A stretch of DNA of 14,867 nucleotides from Solirubrobacteraceae bacterium (GCA_023230855.1 JALNWQ010000029.1:1-14867), one strand, 5' to 3'; positions 1 through 7,793 are shown, counted from the stretch's first letter. Notes: generated from the letters alone by a model not told the origin. Made by a program: numbers and translations.

Positions 1-131
1 GCGCCGCCGCCGAACGGCGTCAACGACTGGTCGTCGGCCCGAATCTCGACCTTGCCCAAAGGCGCGGCCTTCGGCCGCGCGCTGCGCGCGCGGCTCTTCC
101 CATTCGTCTTCACCGACACGGTGAACCTCAC
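1..131 (-). CDS. Possible transposase N-terminus, partial (runs off the left edge)
   Basis: An open minus-strand frame enters the window and runs off the left edge. It reads through a basic stretch (KTNGKSRARSARPKAAP) and then KVEIRADDQSLTPFGGG. A basic start followed by a beta-strand and an LTPFGG-like turn resembles, from memory, the beginning of IS1380-type transposases; only about 43 codons are visible, so this is a weak family guess. Several in-frame GTG codons (131-129, 119-117, 113-111, and one further upstream at 158-156) could be the start and none has a convincing Shine-Dalgarno sequence. It lies downstream of the adh terminator on the same strand. A mobile element here would fit the idea that the monooxygenase cluster is acquired DNA. 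It could equally be an unrelated hypothetical gene. Confidence 0.35.
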   Translation of the reverse strand, partial: MRFTVSVKTNGKSRARSARPKAAPLGKVEIRADDQSLTPFGGG

Positions 132-445
132 AAGCTGCCGACAACTCGATCGATCCACCGTTCCAAACAGGCCGGACAACACCGACCCGGATCCCTTACT
201 CAGGAATCACGGTCTGACTCCCTTGCGTCACCGGCGCAGCGTCTGCTGCGTACGTGGTTCTCGTTCGGTGCATGTTCTCCCAGCGTGTGCGGCCCGGCCT
301 TCGCCAACCTCGGCACACGATCTCCTGATTCGCGAGCTTGCACTAGTAGTCCTCACCGTGTCATCGCTCACAGGAGTGATCTTCAGGGGTGAGATGGATC
401 ACCAGATCATCCGTCCGCGACGGCTGGATCCCAAGATCCACAACC
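132..445. other. Intergenic stretch without a recognisable gene
   Basis: No frame on either strand gives a protein-like translation with a credible start. A plus-strand open frame crosses the region but its composition is erratic and it continues as the antisense of adh. There is an imperfect dyad (ATCGCTC/GAGTGAT, about 363-380). If an insertion sequence starts at the left edge, one of its ends should lie here, but I could not identify a terminal repeat from a single end. Confidence 0.5.
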
Positions 446-472
446 AGCCCGTCGAGCGTCGCTCGACGGGCT
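446..472 (-). terminator. Hairpin terminator after adh
   Basis: A perfect 13-bp inverted repeat: AGCCCGTCGAGCG at 446-458 and CGCTCGACGGGCT at 460-472, centred on 459. It lies 27 bases after the adh stop codon in the direction of transcription. No T-run follows, as is common for actinobacterial hairpin terminators. It most likely ends the prm-adh transcript. Confidence 0.75.
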
Positions 473-498
473 CGTTCCGGGCATCCGCTGTGGCGTGT

Positions 499-1614
499 TC
501 AGGCGTATTCGATGATGCCTCGTACGTTCACCCCGTTGCGCAGATCCTCGTATCCCTGGTTGATGTCCTCGTGCGCGTAGGTGTTGGTCACCAGCTCATC
601 CAGTCGCACCTTTCCCTGTCGGTAGAGGTCGAGGATCTTGGGGATGTCGTACGTCGGGTTGGAATCCCCGAACAACGATCCCTTGAGGGTCTTGCGGAAC
701 AGCGTCATCACGGTTCCCGGAATCTGCACGGTCAGTCCCTCGAGTTCCCCGAGGCCGGTGAGAACGACGTCACCTCCCTTGCGGACCGCGGTAAATGCTT
801 GGCCCACGACTTCTGGCGTCACGACGTCGACCGTGACGATCGCATGGTCCGCGCCGACCCCACGTGTCAGGTCCTGAATGGCGGGCAGCGCTTCGTCCGC
901 GTTGGCAAACGCGTGAGTCGCTCCGAATAGTCCAGCCATCTCTCGCTTCGAGGCCTTGGGGTCCACCACGATGACGTGCGAAGCGCCGGCATGCGCGGCA
1001 CCCTGCACCGCGTTGGCGCCGATTCCACCGGCACCGTAGATCACGACCGTGTCGCCGGGGGTGGTCTGGGCCGTGTACACGGCCGACCCCCAGCCCGTCG
1101 GGACCCCGCACCCTACGAGCGCCGCCCGATTGAGAGGGATGTCTGGATCGATGCGGACAGCAGAGTGCTCTGAGATCACCGAGTACTCCGAGAATGTGCC
1201 GAGCATGCACATCGCGCCGTAGTCCAGGCCATTGCGGTGAAAGACGAAGGATCCGTCCGGAAGGCTCCCCTCAAGGATCGTCGCGCCGAGATCGCAGAGC
1301 TGTTGCTGTCCTGTCGCGCAGAACCGACAACGACCGCACGTGGGCAGGAACGTACCCACCACGTGATCTCCCGGCGAGAACGCCGTGACACCGGGTCCAA
1401 CCTTCTCCACGATCCCCGCGCCTTCGTGGCCCCCGACAATCGGTGCCCGGACCGTCAACGTCCCGTCGCGCAGGTGCTCGTCGGAATGGCAGAGGCCGGC
1501 TGCGACCCACTTGACGAGGACCTGACCGCCCCCCGGCTCGTCGAGGTCGAGCTCGACCATCTCCCACTCGGCGTCATGACCTGCGGCGTGCAGGACCGCT
1601 GCCCTCGTCTTCAT
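499..1614 (-). CDS. adh: NDMA-dependent (mycofactocin-linked) zinc alcohol dehydrogenase
   Basis: A 371-residue medium-chain zinc alcohol dehydrogenase. Visible features are catalytic zinc ligands C42, H63-E64 and C169, a structural-zinc set C93/C96/C99/C107, and a Rossmann motif GAGGIG at 194-199 with D218 at the end of the second strand, indicating NAD rather than NADP. The whole chain (AAGLCHSDEHLR, CDLGATILEG, MCMLGTFSEY, VGCGVPTGWGSAVY, KTLKGSLFG) matches the NDMA-dependent alcohol dehydrogenase family. In that family NAD is held tightly and the electrons are thought to pass to mycofactocin (family knowledge). The likely role is oxidising the alcohol made by the monooxygenase encoded upstream. 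The start was chosen at ATG 1614 because AGGAG lies six bases before it and homology begins there; the 68 codons open further upstream look non-coding. It is separated from prmD by 219 bases containing a hairpin and a palindrome, so it may be expressed differently from prmABCD. Confidence 0.9.
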   Translation of the reverse strand: MKTRAAVLHAAGHDAEWEMVELDLDEPGGGQVLVKWVAAGLCHSDEHLRDGTLTVRAPIVGGHEGAGIVEKVGPGVTAFSPGDHVVGTFLPTCGRCRFCATGQQQLCDLGATILEGSLPDGSFVFHRNGLDYGAMCMLGTFSEYSVISEHSAVRIDPDIPLNRAALVGCGVPTGWGSAVYTAQTTPGDTVVIYGAGGIGANAVQGAAHAGASHVIVVDPKASKREMAGLFGATHAFANADEALPAIQDLTRGVGADHAIVTVDVVTPEVVGQAFTAVRKGGDVVLTGLGELEGLTVQIPGTVMTLFRKTLKGSLFGDSNPTYDIPKILDLYRQGKVRLDELVTNTYAHEDINQGYEDLRNGVNVRGIIEYA

Positions 1615-1619
1615 GGTTT

Positions 1620-1624
1620 CTCCT
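1620..1624 (-). promoter_or_regulatory. Ribosome binding site of adh
   Basis: AGGAG on the minus strand, followed by AAACC and the ATG. It decides the adh start against the longer open frame that extends to 1818. Confidence 0.7.
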
Positions 1625-1721
1625 GTAGTCGCGTCGGGCCGCTCACCGTCCGGTGTTGACCCACCGTGACCAACGTATTCCGGCGGGACAGCCACGGCTT
1701 CATCCTGATGGTGCTTCTTTC

Positions 1722-1737
1722 TCATTCCATTGAATGA
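1722..1737. promoter_or_regulatory. 16-bp palindrome upstream of adh, candidate operator
   Basis: TCATTC-CATT-GAATGA on the plus strand is a perfect 6-bp inverted repeat with a 4-base centre. It sits in an unusually AT-rich patch (1717-1740) about 108-123 bases before the adh start and just beyond the hairpin that follows prmD. Its size and symmetry suit a dimeric regulator. No clear -35/-10 pair was found beside it. Confidence 0.4.
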
Positions 1738-1766
1738 TCTGCACCGCGTAGGTCCGCCGAACGCAT

Positions 1767-1801
1767 GACGCCCCCTCAGGGGGGAGACCTGACGGGGCGT
1801 C
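1767..1801 (-). terminator. Strong hairpin between prmD and adh (terminator or attenuator)
   Basis: Arms of 14 bases at 1767-1780 and 1788-1801 pair with one mismatch (GACGCCCC pairs with GGGGCGTC, then TCAGG with CCTGA) around a 7-base loop. It begins 33 bases after the prmD stop codon. There is no U-tract. It probably ends or reduces transcription between the monooxygenase genes and adh. Confidence 0.65.
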
Positions 1802-1833
1802 GGGGAGACAGTCGTCACCGGGCGGAGGGGGAG

Positions 1834-2181
1834 TCAGCCCATGTGATCGAACGCCTCCGTCGGATCCGAGAACAGCATCAACGCATCGTCGGTTGAGACC
1901 ATGCAACCGTAGATGGTGGACATCTCGTGCTGGATGCCGCTGCCGTCGATTTCGTATCCGAGTTCTTCGCCGATCTCCTCGTAAGGGATCGTCAACCGGC
2001 CGCGGGCGCGAATCTCGCGAAAGGTCGGCTGTTCGAGGACCTCAACCCCGTCGAACCGTGCCATGACCTCCGCGACCGCATCACCTTCGGCGCTGCGCGC
2101 CATGATGATCCCGACGTAGTCGTGACTGTCGTCGCCGAGGGACGCGGCTTCGGTGCCGTCTTGGGTGCGATCGTCCGTCAT
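1834..2181 (-). CDS. prmD: Propane-monooxygenase-like coupling/effector protein (MmoB/DmpM family)
   Basis: A 115-residue protein of the MmoB/DmpM family, which binds the hydroxylase and couples electron delivery to oxygen activation; it carries no cofactor. The core at residues ~22-108 shows the family features: YVGIIMARSAEGDAVAEVMA, a middle section RARGRLTIPYEEIGEELG, and a C-terminal STIYGCMVSTDDALMLFSD. Length is normal for the family. The ATG overlaps the prmC stop codon (ATGA, 2178-2181), indicating translational coupling. As the last gene of prmABCD, its position matches the gene order described for Gordonia prmABCD and Mycobacterium mimABCD. Confidence 0.9.
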   Translation of the reverse strand: MTDDRTQDGTEAASLGDDSHDYVGIIMARSAEGDAVAEVMARFDGVEVLEQPTFREIRARGRLTIPYEEIGEELGYEIDGSGIQHEMSTIYGCMVSTDDALMLFSDPTEAFDHMG

Positions 2182-3251
2182 GCGACTGCCGCCTTGACCA
2201 AGTCGGCAATACCCGCCTGCTCTCGAATCTGCGCAGCGCTTGCGGAGACGCGTTCACGTGCTTGCTCGCTCGAGAAGCCCACAGGAAGATCACTGATGAT
2301 CGAGGTCAGTGCATCGACAGCCGCATTACACGAGGGCAACCAAGAGTCGATCCATCCGGCGATCACCTCGCGGTTGTGGCCACCGTGCGCCTCGTCCTCA
2401 ATCACGTGCCTGACGAGCGGGATGGTCCAATCAGCCGCCCAAGCAGCTTCGGCCTGGCTCGGGGTGACGATCGCAGCGGTGACTGTGTCGCCGTTCACGC
2501 GTGCGGCCCGGATCCCGAGCTCCCGTCGGATCATGGTCCCGATCAGCGGCTCGAAGAGCAGGTTCGTCGCGACGATCACCTCGCCCCAGTCATTGACGTA
2601 GTGCAGTCGCTCCACGAGCTCACGGACGGGCTGCCAAGCCTCGTGCTCGAGCCATCGCGTCTTGGCCGCCGCGATTTCGAAGCTGCCAAAGTGGTTCTCG
2701 AGATCCATGGCGTACAGCACGATTGACTGCGCGGTCCGCTGCTTGCTGGCGGCCTCGAACACCACGGCGTGCGTGATGGAATCGCTCAGGCAGTCGCGAC
2801 CGATCGACGCCATAGCCAGCCACAGCCCGTGCTCTGCGAACGCGGGGATCTGCAGATTCGTGCGCAGAAACTCGACCCAGGCCGGGTCGAAGTCATCGAA
2901 CAGTCCATCGCGTCTCGCCGACGCCACTGCCGCATCGATCTGCGCCTCCGCACGAGCGCCCAGCTGGTAGAACGGGCGCTCCCAGAGACCCAGCGGGTCG
3001 CGGAACGCGAACCAGTCTCGACTCTTCAGTGCAGTGGATCGGTCGTCCCACGTCGTTCTTCCGTCCTCGAAGCACAACGGCCAGCCGCGGAGGAGATGTC
3101 GGTGAACCGACGGCTGAGTGTCGCAGGTCACGTCCTCGTACAGGCTCGCCCGCCGCTTGGCCGGCGTGAAGTAGCGAAACTGGCGCTCAGACTCGTCGCC
3201 CCCCCGCGACGTCGAGGTGTCGGAGAACTTCTTGGCAGGGGGCCCGGTCAT
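2178..3251 (-). CDS. prmC: Soluble di-iron (propane-like) monooxygenase hydroxylase, small (beta) subunit
   Basis: A 357-residue protein related to the beta subunits of bacterial multicomponent monooxygenases, which are ferritin-like but lack the di-iron ligands and form the structural partner of the large subunit. Recognisable stretches are RQFRYFTPAKRRASLYEDVT near residue 24, LRTNLQIPAFAEHGLWLAMA (~129-148), the AASKQRTAQSIVLYAMDLE helix (~167-185) and WLEHEAWQPVRELVE (~200-214). The beta-subunit order after the reductase is that of prm/mim clusters. Its start overlaps the prmB stop (ATGA, 3248-3251) and its stop overlaps the prmD start, so prmB, prmC and prmD are translationally coupled. 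Parts of the gene are less GC-rich than its neighbours (53% on one sampled line near 2,300). Confidence 0.9.
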   Translation of the reverse strand: MTGPPAKKFSDTSTSRGGDESERQFRYFTPAKRRASLYEDVTCDTQPSVHRHLLRGWPLCFEDGRTTWDDRSTALKSRDWFAFRDPLGLWERPFYQLGARAEAQIDAAVASARRDGLFDDFDPAWVEFLRTNLQIPAFAEHGLWLAMASIGRDCLSDSITHAVVFEAASKQRTAQSIVLYAMDLENHFGSFEIAAAKTRWLEHEAWQPVRELVERLHYVNDWGEVIVATNLLFEPLIGTMIRRELGIRAARVNGDTVTAAIVTPSQAEAAWAADWTIPLVRHVIEDEAHGGHNREVIAGWIDSWLPSCNAAVDALTSIISDLPVGFSSEQARERVSASAAQIREQAGIADLVKAAVA

Positions 3252-4309
3252 GGTGCTGTCTCCTCCTGTCCGGTGCCGTCTCCGGCGGCCGAACTGATGA
3301 ATTTGTCGTAATGGATGTCGCGTTCCTCGAGGCCGTGTCGCTCGACCAGCGCCTCGAGCGTCGCGTCGACCATCGGTGGTGGGCCGCAGAGGTAGGCGTG
3401 CGGCTCCTCGCCGAATCCGCCCGCATCAAGGAAGCGGCTCGCCTCTTCGTGGACGTAGCCGACTGCGCCGTTCCAGTCGTCGTCGCCTTGAGCCTCGGAG
3501 AGGACCGGAACGAAGGTGAAGTTCGCGATTTCGTTACCGAGTTCCTCGATGACGTCCAGGTGGAACAGGTCCGCTCGACGTCGAGCGCCGTAGAAGAACC
3601 GGACCTGACGCGACGACCGAGTTCTAGCCAGCTCGCGCAGCACGCCGAGTTCTGGAGCCATTCCCGATCCGCCGGCGACCATGAGGATCGGGGCCTCCGC
3701 GTCGCGCAGGTGGAACGCACCGTAGGGGCCAGTAAACCCAAACTCGGTTCCAACCTCCAGTCCGTCCTCCAGGAGGCCAGCGAAACGTCCTCCCGCGTAG
3801 CGCTTCACGAAGAGCTCCAGCCGACCGTTGCCCGGCAGGTTGGCGAGCGAGAACGAGCGTCGATCGTCGCAGTCTGGTAGGTGGATGTCCACGTACTGCC
3901 CGGGCAGGAACGAGAAGTCGATCGGATCGAGCACCTCGAGCTCCACACGCGAGATGTCGTGGGTCAGCTCCTCAACGTCAGAGACTCTTGCCCGTCCGTC
4001 TCGGATCGGGACGTCGAGCTTGTAGTTGTCCGGGTCGAAGTGGAGGAGCTCGACCACGAGGTCTTCCTCCGGCATCGCCCTGCACAGCAGGGTGTATCCC
4101 TGGGTCTCCTCCGATTCGGAGAGCGCGAACGACGAGTACGGCTTCAGCACGACCTCTCCTTCCAGGAGGTAGCACTTGCAGGCCGAGCACTGCCCCTCTC
4201 GGCAGCCGTAGACGAGGGAGTAGCCCTCCCTGAACGCGGCGTCGAGGATCGTCTCCTCCTCGTCGCAATCGATCTCCTCACCGATCGGTTCGAACGTCAC
4301 TCGCGGCAT
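3248..4309 (-). CDS. prmB: Monooxygenase reductase: [2Fe-2S] ferredoxin, FAD and NAD(P)H domains
   Basis: A 353-residue reductase that passes electrons from NAD(P)H through FAD and a [2Fe-2S] cluster to the hydroxylase. An N-terminal plant-type ferredoxin domain (residues 1-95) has the cluster cysteines C36, C41, C44 and C76. The FAD domain contains GQYVDIHLP (~137-145) and RSFSLAN at 151-157. The NAD(P)H domain contains GGSGMAP at 213-219, FFYGAR (~238-243) and CGPPPM at 308-313, ending in the usual YDKF near residue 334. Length and domain order match reductases of propane, methane and phenol monooxygenases. The ATG is preceded by GGAGAG, and the gene starts 27 bases after prmA. Confidence 0.93.
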   Translation of the reverse strand: MPRVTFEPIGEEIDCDEEETILDAAFREGYSLVYGCREGQCSACKCYLLEGEVVLKPYSSFALSESEETQGYTLLCRAMPEEDLVVELLHFDPDNYKLDVPIRDGRARVSDVEELTHDISRVELEVLDPIDFSFLPGQYVDIHLPDCDDRRSFSLANLPGNGRLELFVKRYAGGRFAGLLEDGLEVGTEFGFTGPYGAFHLRDAEAPILMVAGGSGMAPELGVLRELARTRSSRQVRFFYGARRRADLFHLDVIEELGNEIANFTFVPVLSEAQGDDDWNGAVGYVHEEASRFLDAGGFGEEPHAYLCGPPPMVDATLEALVERHGLEERDIHYDKFISSAAGDGTGQEETAP

Positions 4310-4336
4310 CGGACTCTCCAGGTGAGCGTGGCGAAC

Positions 4337-5986
4337 TCAGAATCGCGTCGGCGCGAGCAGGGCGGTCTCTCCGACCGTGCTCCATCCCGACGGACCTCCC
4401 GGGACCTGCACGCCCTTGGGCAGACCCGAGTGATCGCCCGACGGCAGCCCCATCGCCTTGGCCCTGTTGATGTTCGGGCTCTCAACCGTCATGCCGATCG
4501 CGTCGATGTCGCTCAATGTCCATCGACCCTTATCCCGCAGGTGCGGTTGTCCCATGAGCGTCTGCCCGTCCGCTCGCACGTAGCCAAGGTCACGGACCAC
4601 GTCACCAAGCGACTGCCCGTGATAGCGATCGAACCAGTTCCGGTCGCCGGCGTAGCGTCCCGGATTGGACTCGTCGAGCCAACGGCACTCCTTCGAGCAG
4701 TAGAATCGAGTGCGCTCGTCGACGACTCGGTGGCAGGTGTCCTCCTCGAAGTGGCACGGCATCTGGCAGGTCCAGCACATCGGCGGTGCCTCGGCCAACA
4801 ATCCCGAAAGCAGCAAGGAACGCTCGCTCGGGTCGTCCAGCTCGCGGAACGCCTCCCAGTAGTACCCGTATTCGTCGTACCAGCCCGGGTACTTGCTCTC
4901 AAGCCACTCGAAGTCGCGCTCGTCCATTCCATCGAACCGCCAGTAATGCAGCGGCCACGTAGCGAACGCGAGCAGTGCGGTCTTGTGGATCAGACCGGAC
5001 GTGATTCGCTGACGGGCACGCTCAAAGATGTCGGGCGAGACGTTGAGCCCCAGCTTGCCGAGCTTGAGGATGTAGGAGCGGTACCAGTCGTCGCGGATCC
5101 ACCGATCCCATTTGTCGAGGAAGGACTCCGGGTCCGAGCGATCACGCGAGAAGTACTCCATGATCGAGCCGGCGAACGGGTCGAGAAACGCGTGGTTGAT
5201 CCACCAGGCCTGCTGGAGGTCCCGCTCGATGAGCGGCGCGTTGTCGTCGTTCTGCAGCACCGTCAGAAGCGTTGCGTACCCATTGGAGATGTGTCGGGCT
5301 TCGTCGGACTGCACCGAGAGATACGTCGTCGGAAGTGCGAAGTCACCGTTTCGGGCCGCGACGTCGGGAAGCGCGACGAACACCACGTTCGTGAACGCTG
5401 TCTCGGCGACGACCTGGAGAGTGAACGCGCACTGGATCGGGTCGCCGACGATGAAGTGGCTGAGCATGTTCAGCCCGGCCTGGGTGATGAAGTCCTGACC
5501 CAGCGCCTGGTTTCCGATGCCCCAACCAGCGGGGTCCGGGACGTGCTTCGCGTACCATCTGGCGAGCGACATCTGCATGCCCTCGTGACGTACCTCGTCG
5601 ACGAACTGGACGTGGTAGCCGTTCCGTAGCTCGTTGTTCGGGATGGCATCGATGAGCATCGACATGCACCGACCGGCACCCACTTCGGCGAAGTTCGTCA
5701 CGGCGACGAACGGCTTGAGGATCTCGAGCCACCGGGTCTCGGCCTTGGTCGGCATCGCCGCCCTGACGGCGGCGTCGTGCCCGCCGTACATCCGCTCGTC
5801 CTTCTCAAGCTCCATGGGGAGGTACTCCCTCATGATCTGCTTCATCGGGTCCTTCCCCTTGGAGGGGATGGAGTAGCGAGTGGGGTAGGACGGGTTTCCC
5901 GAGTGGTACGTCGGGCTCCACCCGAGCTCGTTGATGCGCGCGTGGGTCTTGGTGATGCTCCGACGCTTGGGTGCAGTTGTGCTCAT
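4337..5986 (-). CDS. prmA: Soluble di-iron (propane-like) monooxygenase hydroxylase, large (alpha) subunit
   Basis: A 549-residue alpha subunit that activates O2 at a carboxylate-bridged di-iron site and hydroxylates a hydrocarbon. All six ligands are present: E101, E131 and H134 (DEVRH), E195 (VAETAFTN), E229 and H232 (SDEARH). Their spacing matches MmoX of methane monooxygenase with a shift of 13-14 residues. A C-terminal cysteine set (CWTC at 404-407, C430 and C434) resembles the zinc-binding region of PrmA proteins, as do the late segments LGYVRADGQTLMGQPHL and ESPNINRAKAMG. The N-terminus (~1-60) also follows PrmA (KTHARINELGW, DPMKQIMREYLPME). The start has a strong GAGGAG site. Similarity to Gordonia PrmA, as I recall that sequence, is clear but far from identical, so the real substrate (propane, other short alkane, cyclic ether, ketone or phenol) is open. 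Confidence 0.93.
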   Translation of the reverse strand: MSTTAPKRRSITKTHARINELGWSPTYHSGNPSYPTRYSIPSKGKDPMKQIMREYLPMELEKDERMYGGHDAAVRAAMPTKAETRWLEILKPFVAVTNFAEVGAGRCMSMLIDAIPNNELRNGYHVQFVDEVRHEGMQMSLARWYAKHVPDPAGWGIGNQALGQDFITQAGLNMLSHFIVGDPIQCAFTLQVVAETAFTNVVFVALPDVAARNGDFALPTTYLSVQSDEARHISNGYATLLTVLQNDDNAPLIERDLQQAWWINHAFLDPFAGSIMEYFSRDRSDPESFLDKWDRWIRDDWYRSYILKLGKLGLNVSPDIFERARQRITSGLIHKTALLAFATWPLHYWRFDGMDERDFEWLESKYPGWYDEYGYYWEAFRELDDPSERSLLLSGLLAEAPPMCWTCQMPCHFEEDTCHRVVDERTRFYCSKECRWLDESNPGRYAGDRNWFDRYHGQSLGDVVRDLGYVRADGQTLMGQPHLRDKGRWTLSDIDAIGMTVESPNINRAKAMGLPSGDHSGLPKGVQVPGGPSGWSTVGETALLAPTRF

Positions 5987-6122
5987 GTCTCTCTCCTCGG
6001 GATCCGGCGAACCGCGGTAGGTTCAGGCTACGTCGACGATCGCTCGGCGCCGACATCCCCGCGGGTGATTTCCGCCATCACTGCGGGCGATGCGCGAACG
6101 GATGGGGGGGGTCTGGCCTCGG
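5987..6122 (-). other. Leader of prmA
   Basis: A 136-base spacer between the acyl-CoA ligase and prmA. It holds the prmA ribosome site (GAGGAGAG, about 5992-5999), a GTGAT/ATCAC dyad (6067-6078 region) and a small TGGCCT/AGGCCA stem at 6114-6130 whose loop contains the ligase stop codon. No good -35/-10 pair was found, so prmA may be read from upstream or from an activator-dependent promoter. Confidence 0.4.
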
Positions 6123-7793
6123 TCAGGCCACTTGCCGACGGGCCGCGTCGAGCTGTCCGTCGACGAGCAGAGCCCTGAGCGCCTTCTTGTCGAACTTGCC
6201 CACGGAAGTCTTCGGAATCTCCGGGATGAAGGCGTACTCGTCCGGCTCCCACCAGCGCGCCACCCGCCCTGACAGGAACGCCGCGAGCTCGTTCGGTCCG
6301 ATCTCCTCCGCGCCTTGGTCCAGAACGACGCAGGGGAGTGGGCGCTCCGTCCAACGCTCGTCGGGCTTCGCGATGACCGCGGCTTCTCGGACCGACGGGT
6401 GGGCCATCAGCTCGTTCTCGAGCTCGACCGACGAGATCCACTCGCCCCCGGACTTGATGACGTCCTTCGCTCGGTCCGTGATCCGCATGAATCCGCGCCG
6501 GTCGATCGATACGACGTCGCCCGTGCGAAGCCATCCATCACGGAACTTGTCGGCACCGGACGGGTCCTCGTAATAGCCGGCGGCGATCCACGGACCACGT
6601 ATCTCGAGTTCGCCGGTCGACTCTCCATCCCACGGCAGCGCCGACCCGTCGACGTCGACGATCCTGGCGTCTAGAAGCGGCGATATCTGCCCCGCACGGG
6701 TTCTGTACGCCCACGCCTCTTCACCAGCGACGTCGTGTGGAGGGTGCGCGACCGCGCCGAGCGGGCTCGTCTCGGTCATGCCCCACGCTTGAACCACGCG
6801 AACCCCGTGCCGGTGCTCGAAGCCCTCTTGGAGCACCCTGGGCACCGCTGCACCGCCACAGGGCACGATCCTCAGAGAGCTGAGGTCGGGCTCATGCTCA
6901 TCGGCGTACCGGAGCAGGTCCATCCAGATGGTCGGAACGCCGGCGGCAACCGTGACGCGCTCCTGCTCGATGAGCCGGGCCAGCGGTTCCGCCTGGAGGA
7001 ATCGCCCGGGAAGCACCTGATTCGCACCCACCAAAGACGCCGAGTACGGGAGTCCCCACGCGTTCGCATGAAACATCGGGACCACCGGCAGCACCGTGTC
7101 GGAACCGGCAATCCCGAACGCGTCGGCCATGCACTCGGCGATTGCGTGAAGCACCGTTGAACGGTGCGAGTACAAGACGCCCTTAGGGTTCCCTGTCGTG
7201 CCGCTCGTGTAGCAGAGTGCAGCAGCCGAGCGATCGTCGGTGATCTCGGGGAACGCATACGTCCCCGAGTCCGCGTCGTCCAACAGGCCGTCGTAGCGGT
7301 GAACGGTGTTGGGTAGGCCATCCACGGGCCCGTCGCCGACCACAATGAAGTGCTCGACGACGTCGGCGATGTCGTCAACGAAAGGCTTCAGGAGTGGGAC
7401 CAGCGTGTCGTCTACGATCATCACACGATCCCGTGCGTGACGAATGATGTACCGCAGTTGGTCGGGAAAGAGCCGCAGGTTCAGCGTGTGCAGAACTGCG
7501 CCCATGGACGGCACGCCGAGGTAGGCCTCCAAGTGCTCCTGACGGTTCCAGAGTAGGGTGGCGACACGGTCGCCGGGACGCACTCCGAGCGAGTCGAGCG
7601 CGGCGGCCAGACGATCGATCCGGTTGCCGATCTCCGCGTATGTCGTCCGCGTGAGTCCGTTTCCGTGGAACGTCGAAACGGTCCGATGGCCGTTGATCCC
7701 ACGGGCCCGCCGGAGGATGCTTGCGACAGTAAGCGGGTGGTCGTCCTGCATGAGGCCGACGAGGGGCGTGGCCGGTTGAGTGGTGCGTTCCAT
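6123..7793 (-). CDS. AlkK-like medium-chain fatty acyl-CoA ligase
   Basis: A 556-residue member of the adenylate-forming family that converts a carboxylic acid, ATP and CoA into acyl-CoA. Visible motifs are the phosphate loop YTSGTTGNPKGV at 195-206, then LYSHRSTVLHA, VVPMFHANAWGLPYSA, AWGMTETSPLG, GWLRTGDVVSIDRRGFMRITDRAKDVIKSGGEWISSVELE and a C-terminal lysine motif PKTSVGKFDKKALR. The chain resembles Pseudomonas AlkK (alk-operon medium-chain acyl-CoA synthetase) along much of its length. ATG 7793 has GAGGAG at 7802-7807. Its place directly before prmABCD on the same strand suggests it activates acids formed from the monooxygenase products. Chain-length preference cannot be read from the sequence. 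Confidence 0.9.
   Translation of the reverse strand: MERTTQPATPLVGLMQDDHPLTVASILRRARGINGHRTVSTFHGNGLTRTTYAEIGNRIDRLAAALDSLGVRPGDRVATLLWNRQEHLEAYLGVPSMGAVLHTLNLRLFPDQLRYIIRHARDRVMIVDDTLVPLLKPFVDDIADVVEHFIVVGDGPVDGLPNTVHRYDGLLDDADSGTYAFPEITDDRSAAALCYTSGTTGNPKGVLYSHRSTVLHAIAECMADAFGIAGSDTVLPVVPMFHANAWGLPYSASLVGANQVLPGRFLQAEPLARLIEQERVTVAAGVPTIWMDLLRYADEHEPDLSSLRIVPCGGAAVPRVLQEGFEHRHGVRVVQAWGMTETSPLGAVAHPPHDVAGEEAWAYRTRAGQISPLLDARIVDVDGSALPWDGESTGELEIRGPWIAAGYYEDPSGADKFRDGWLRTGDVVSIDRRGFMRITDRAKDVIKSGGEWISSVELENELMAHPSVREAAVIAKPDERWTERPLPCVVLDQGAEEIGPNELAAFLSGRVARWWEPDEYAFIPEIPKTSVGKFDKKALRALLVDGQLDAARRQVA

Noticed and set aside
52..930. A 292-codon plus-strand open frame at the left end
   Set aside because: Its second half is antisense to adh and the first half has erratic composition and no ribosome site.
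1615..1818. A 68-codon N-terminal extension of adh
   Set aside because: It runs through the terminator-like hairpin, lacks similarity to the family, and a good AGGAG site lies before ATG 1614.
3881..5629. A 582-codon plus-strand open frame opposite prmA and prmB
   Set aside because: It is antisense to two genes with complete catalytic motifs. Its translation is rich in Arg and Val without any domain, as expected from the complement of GC-biased codons.
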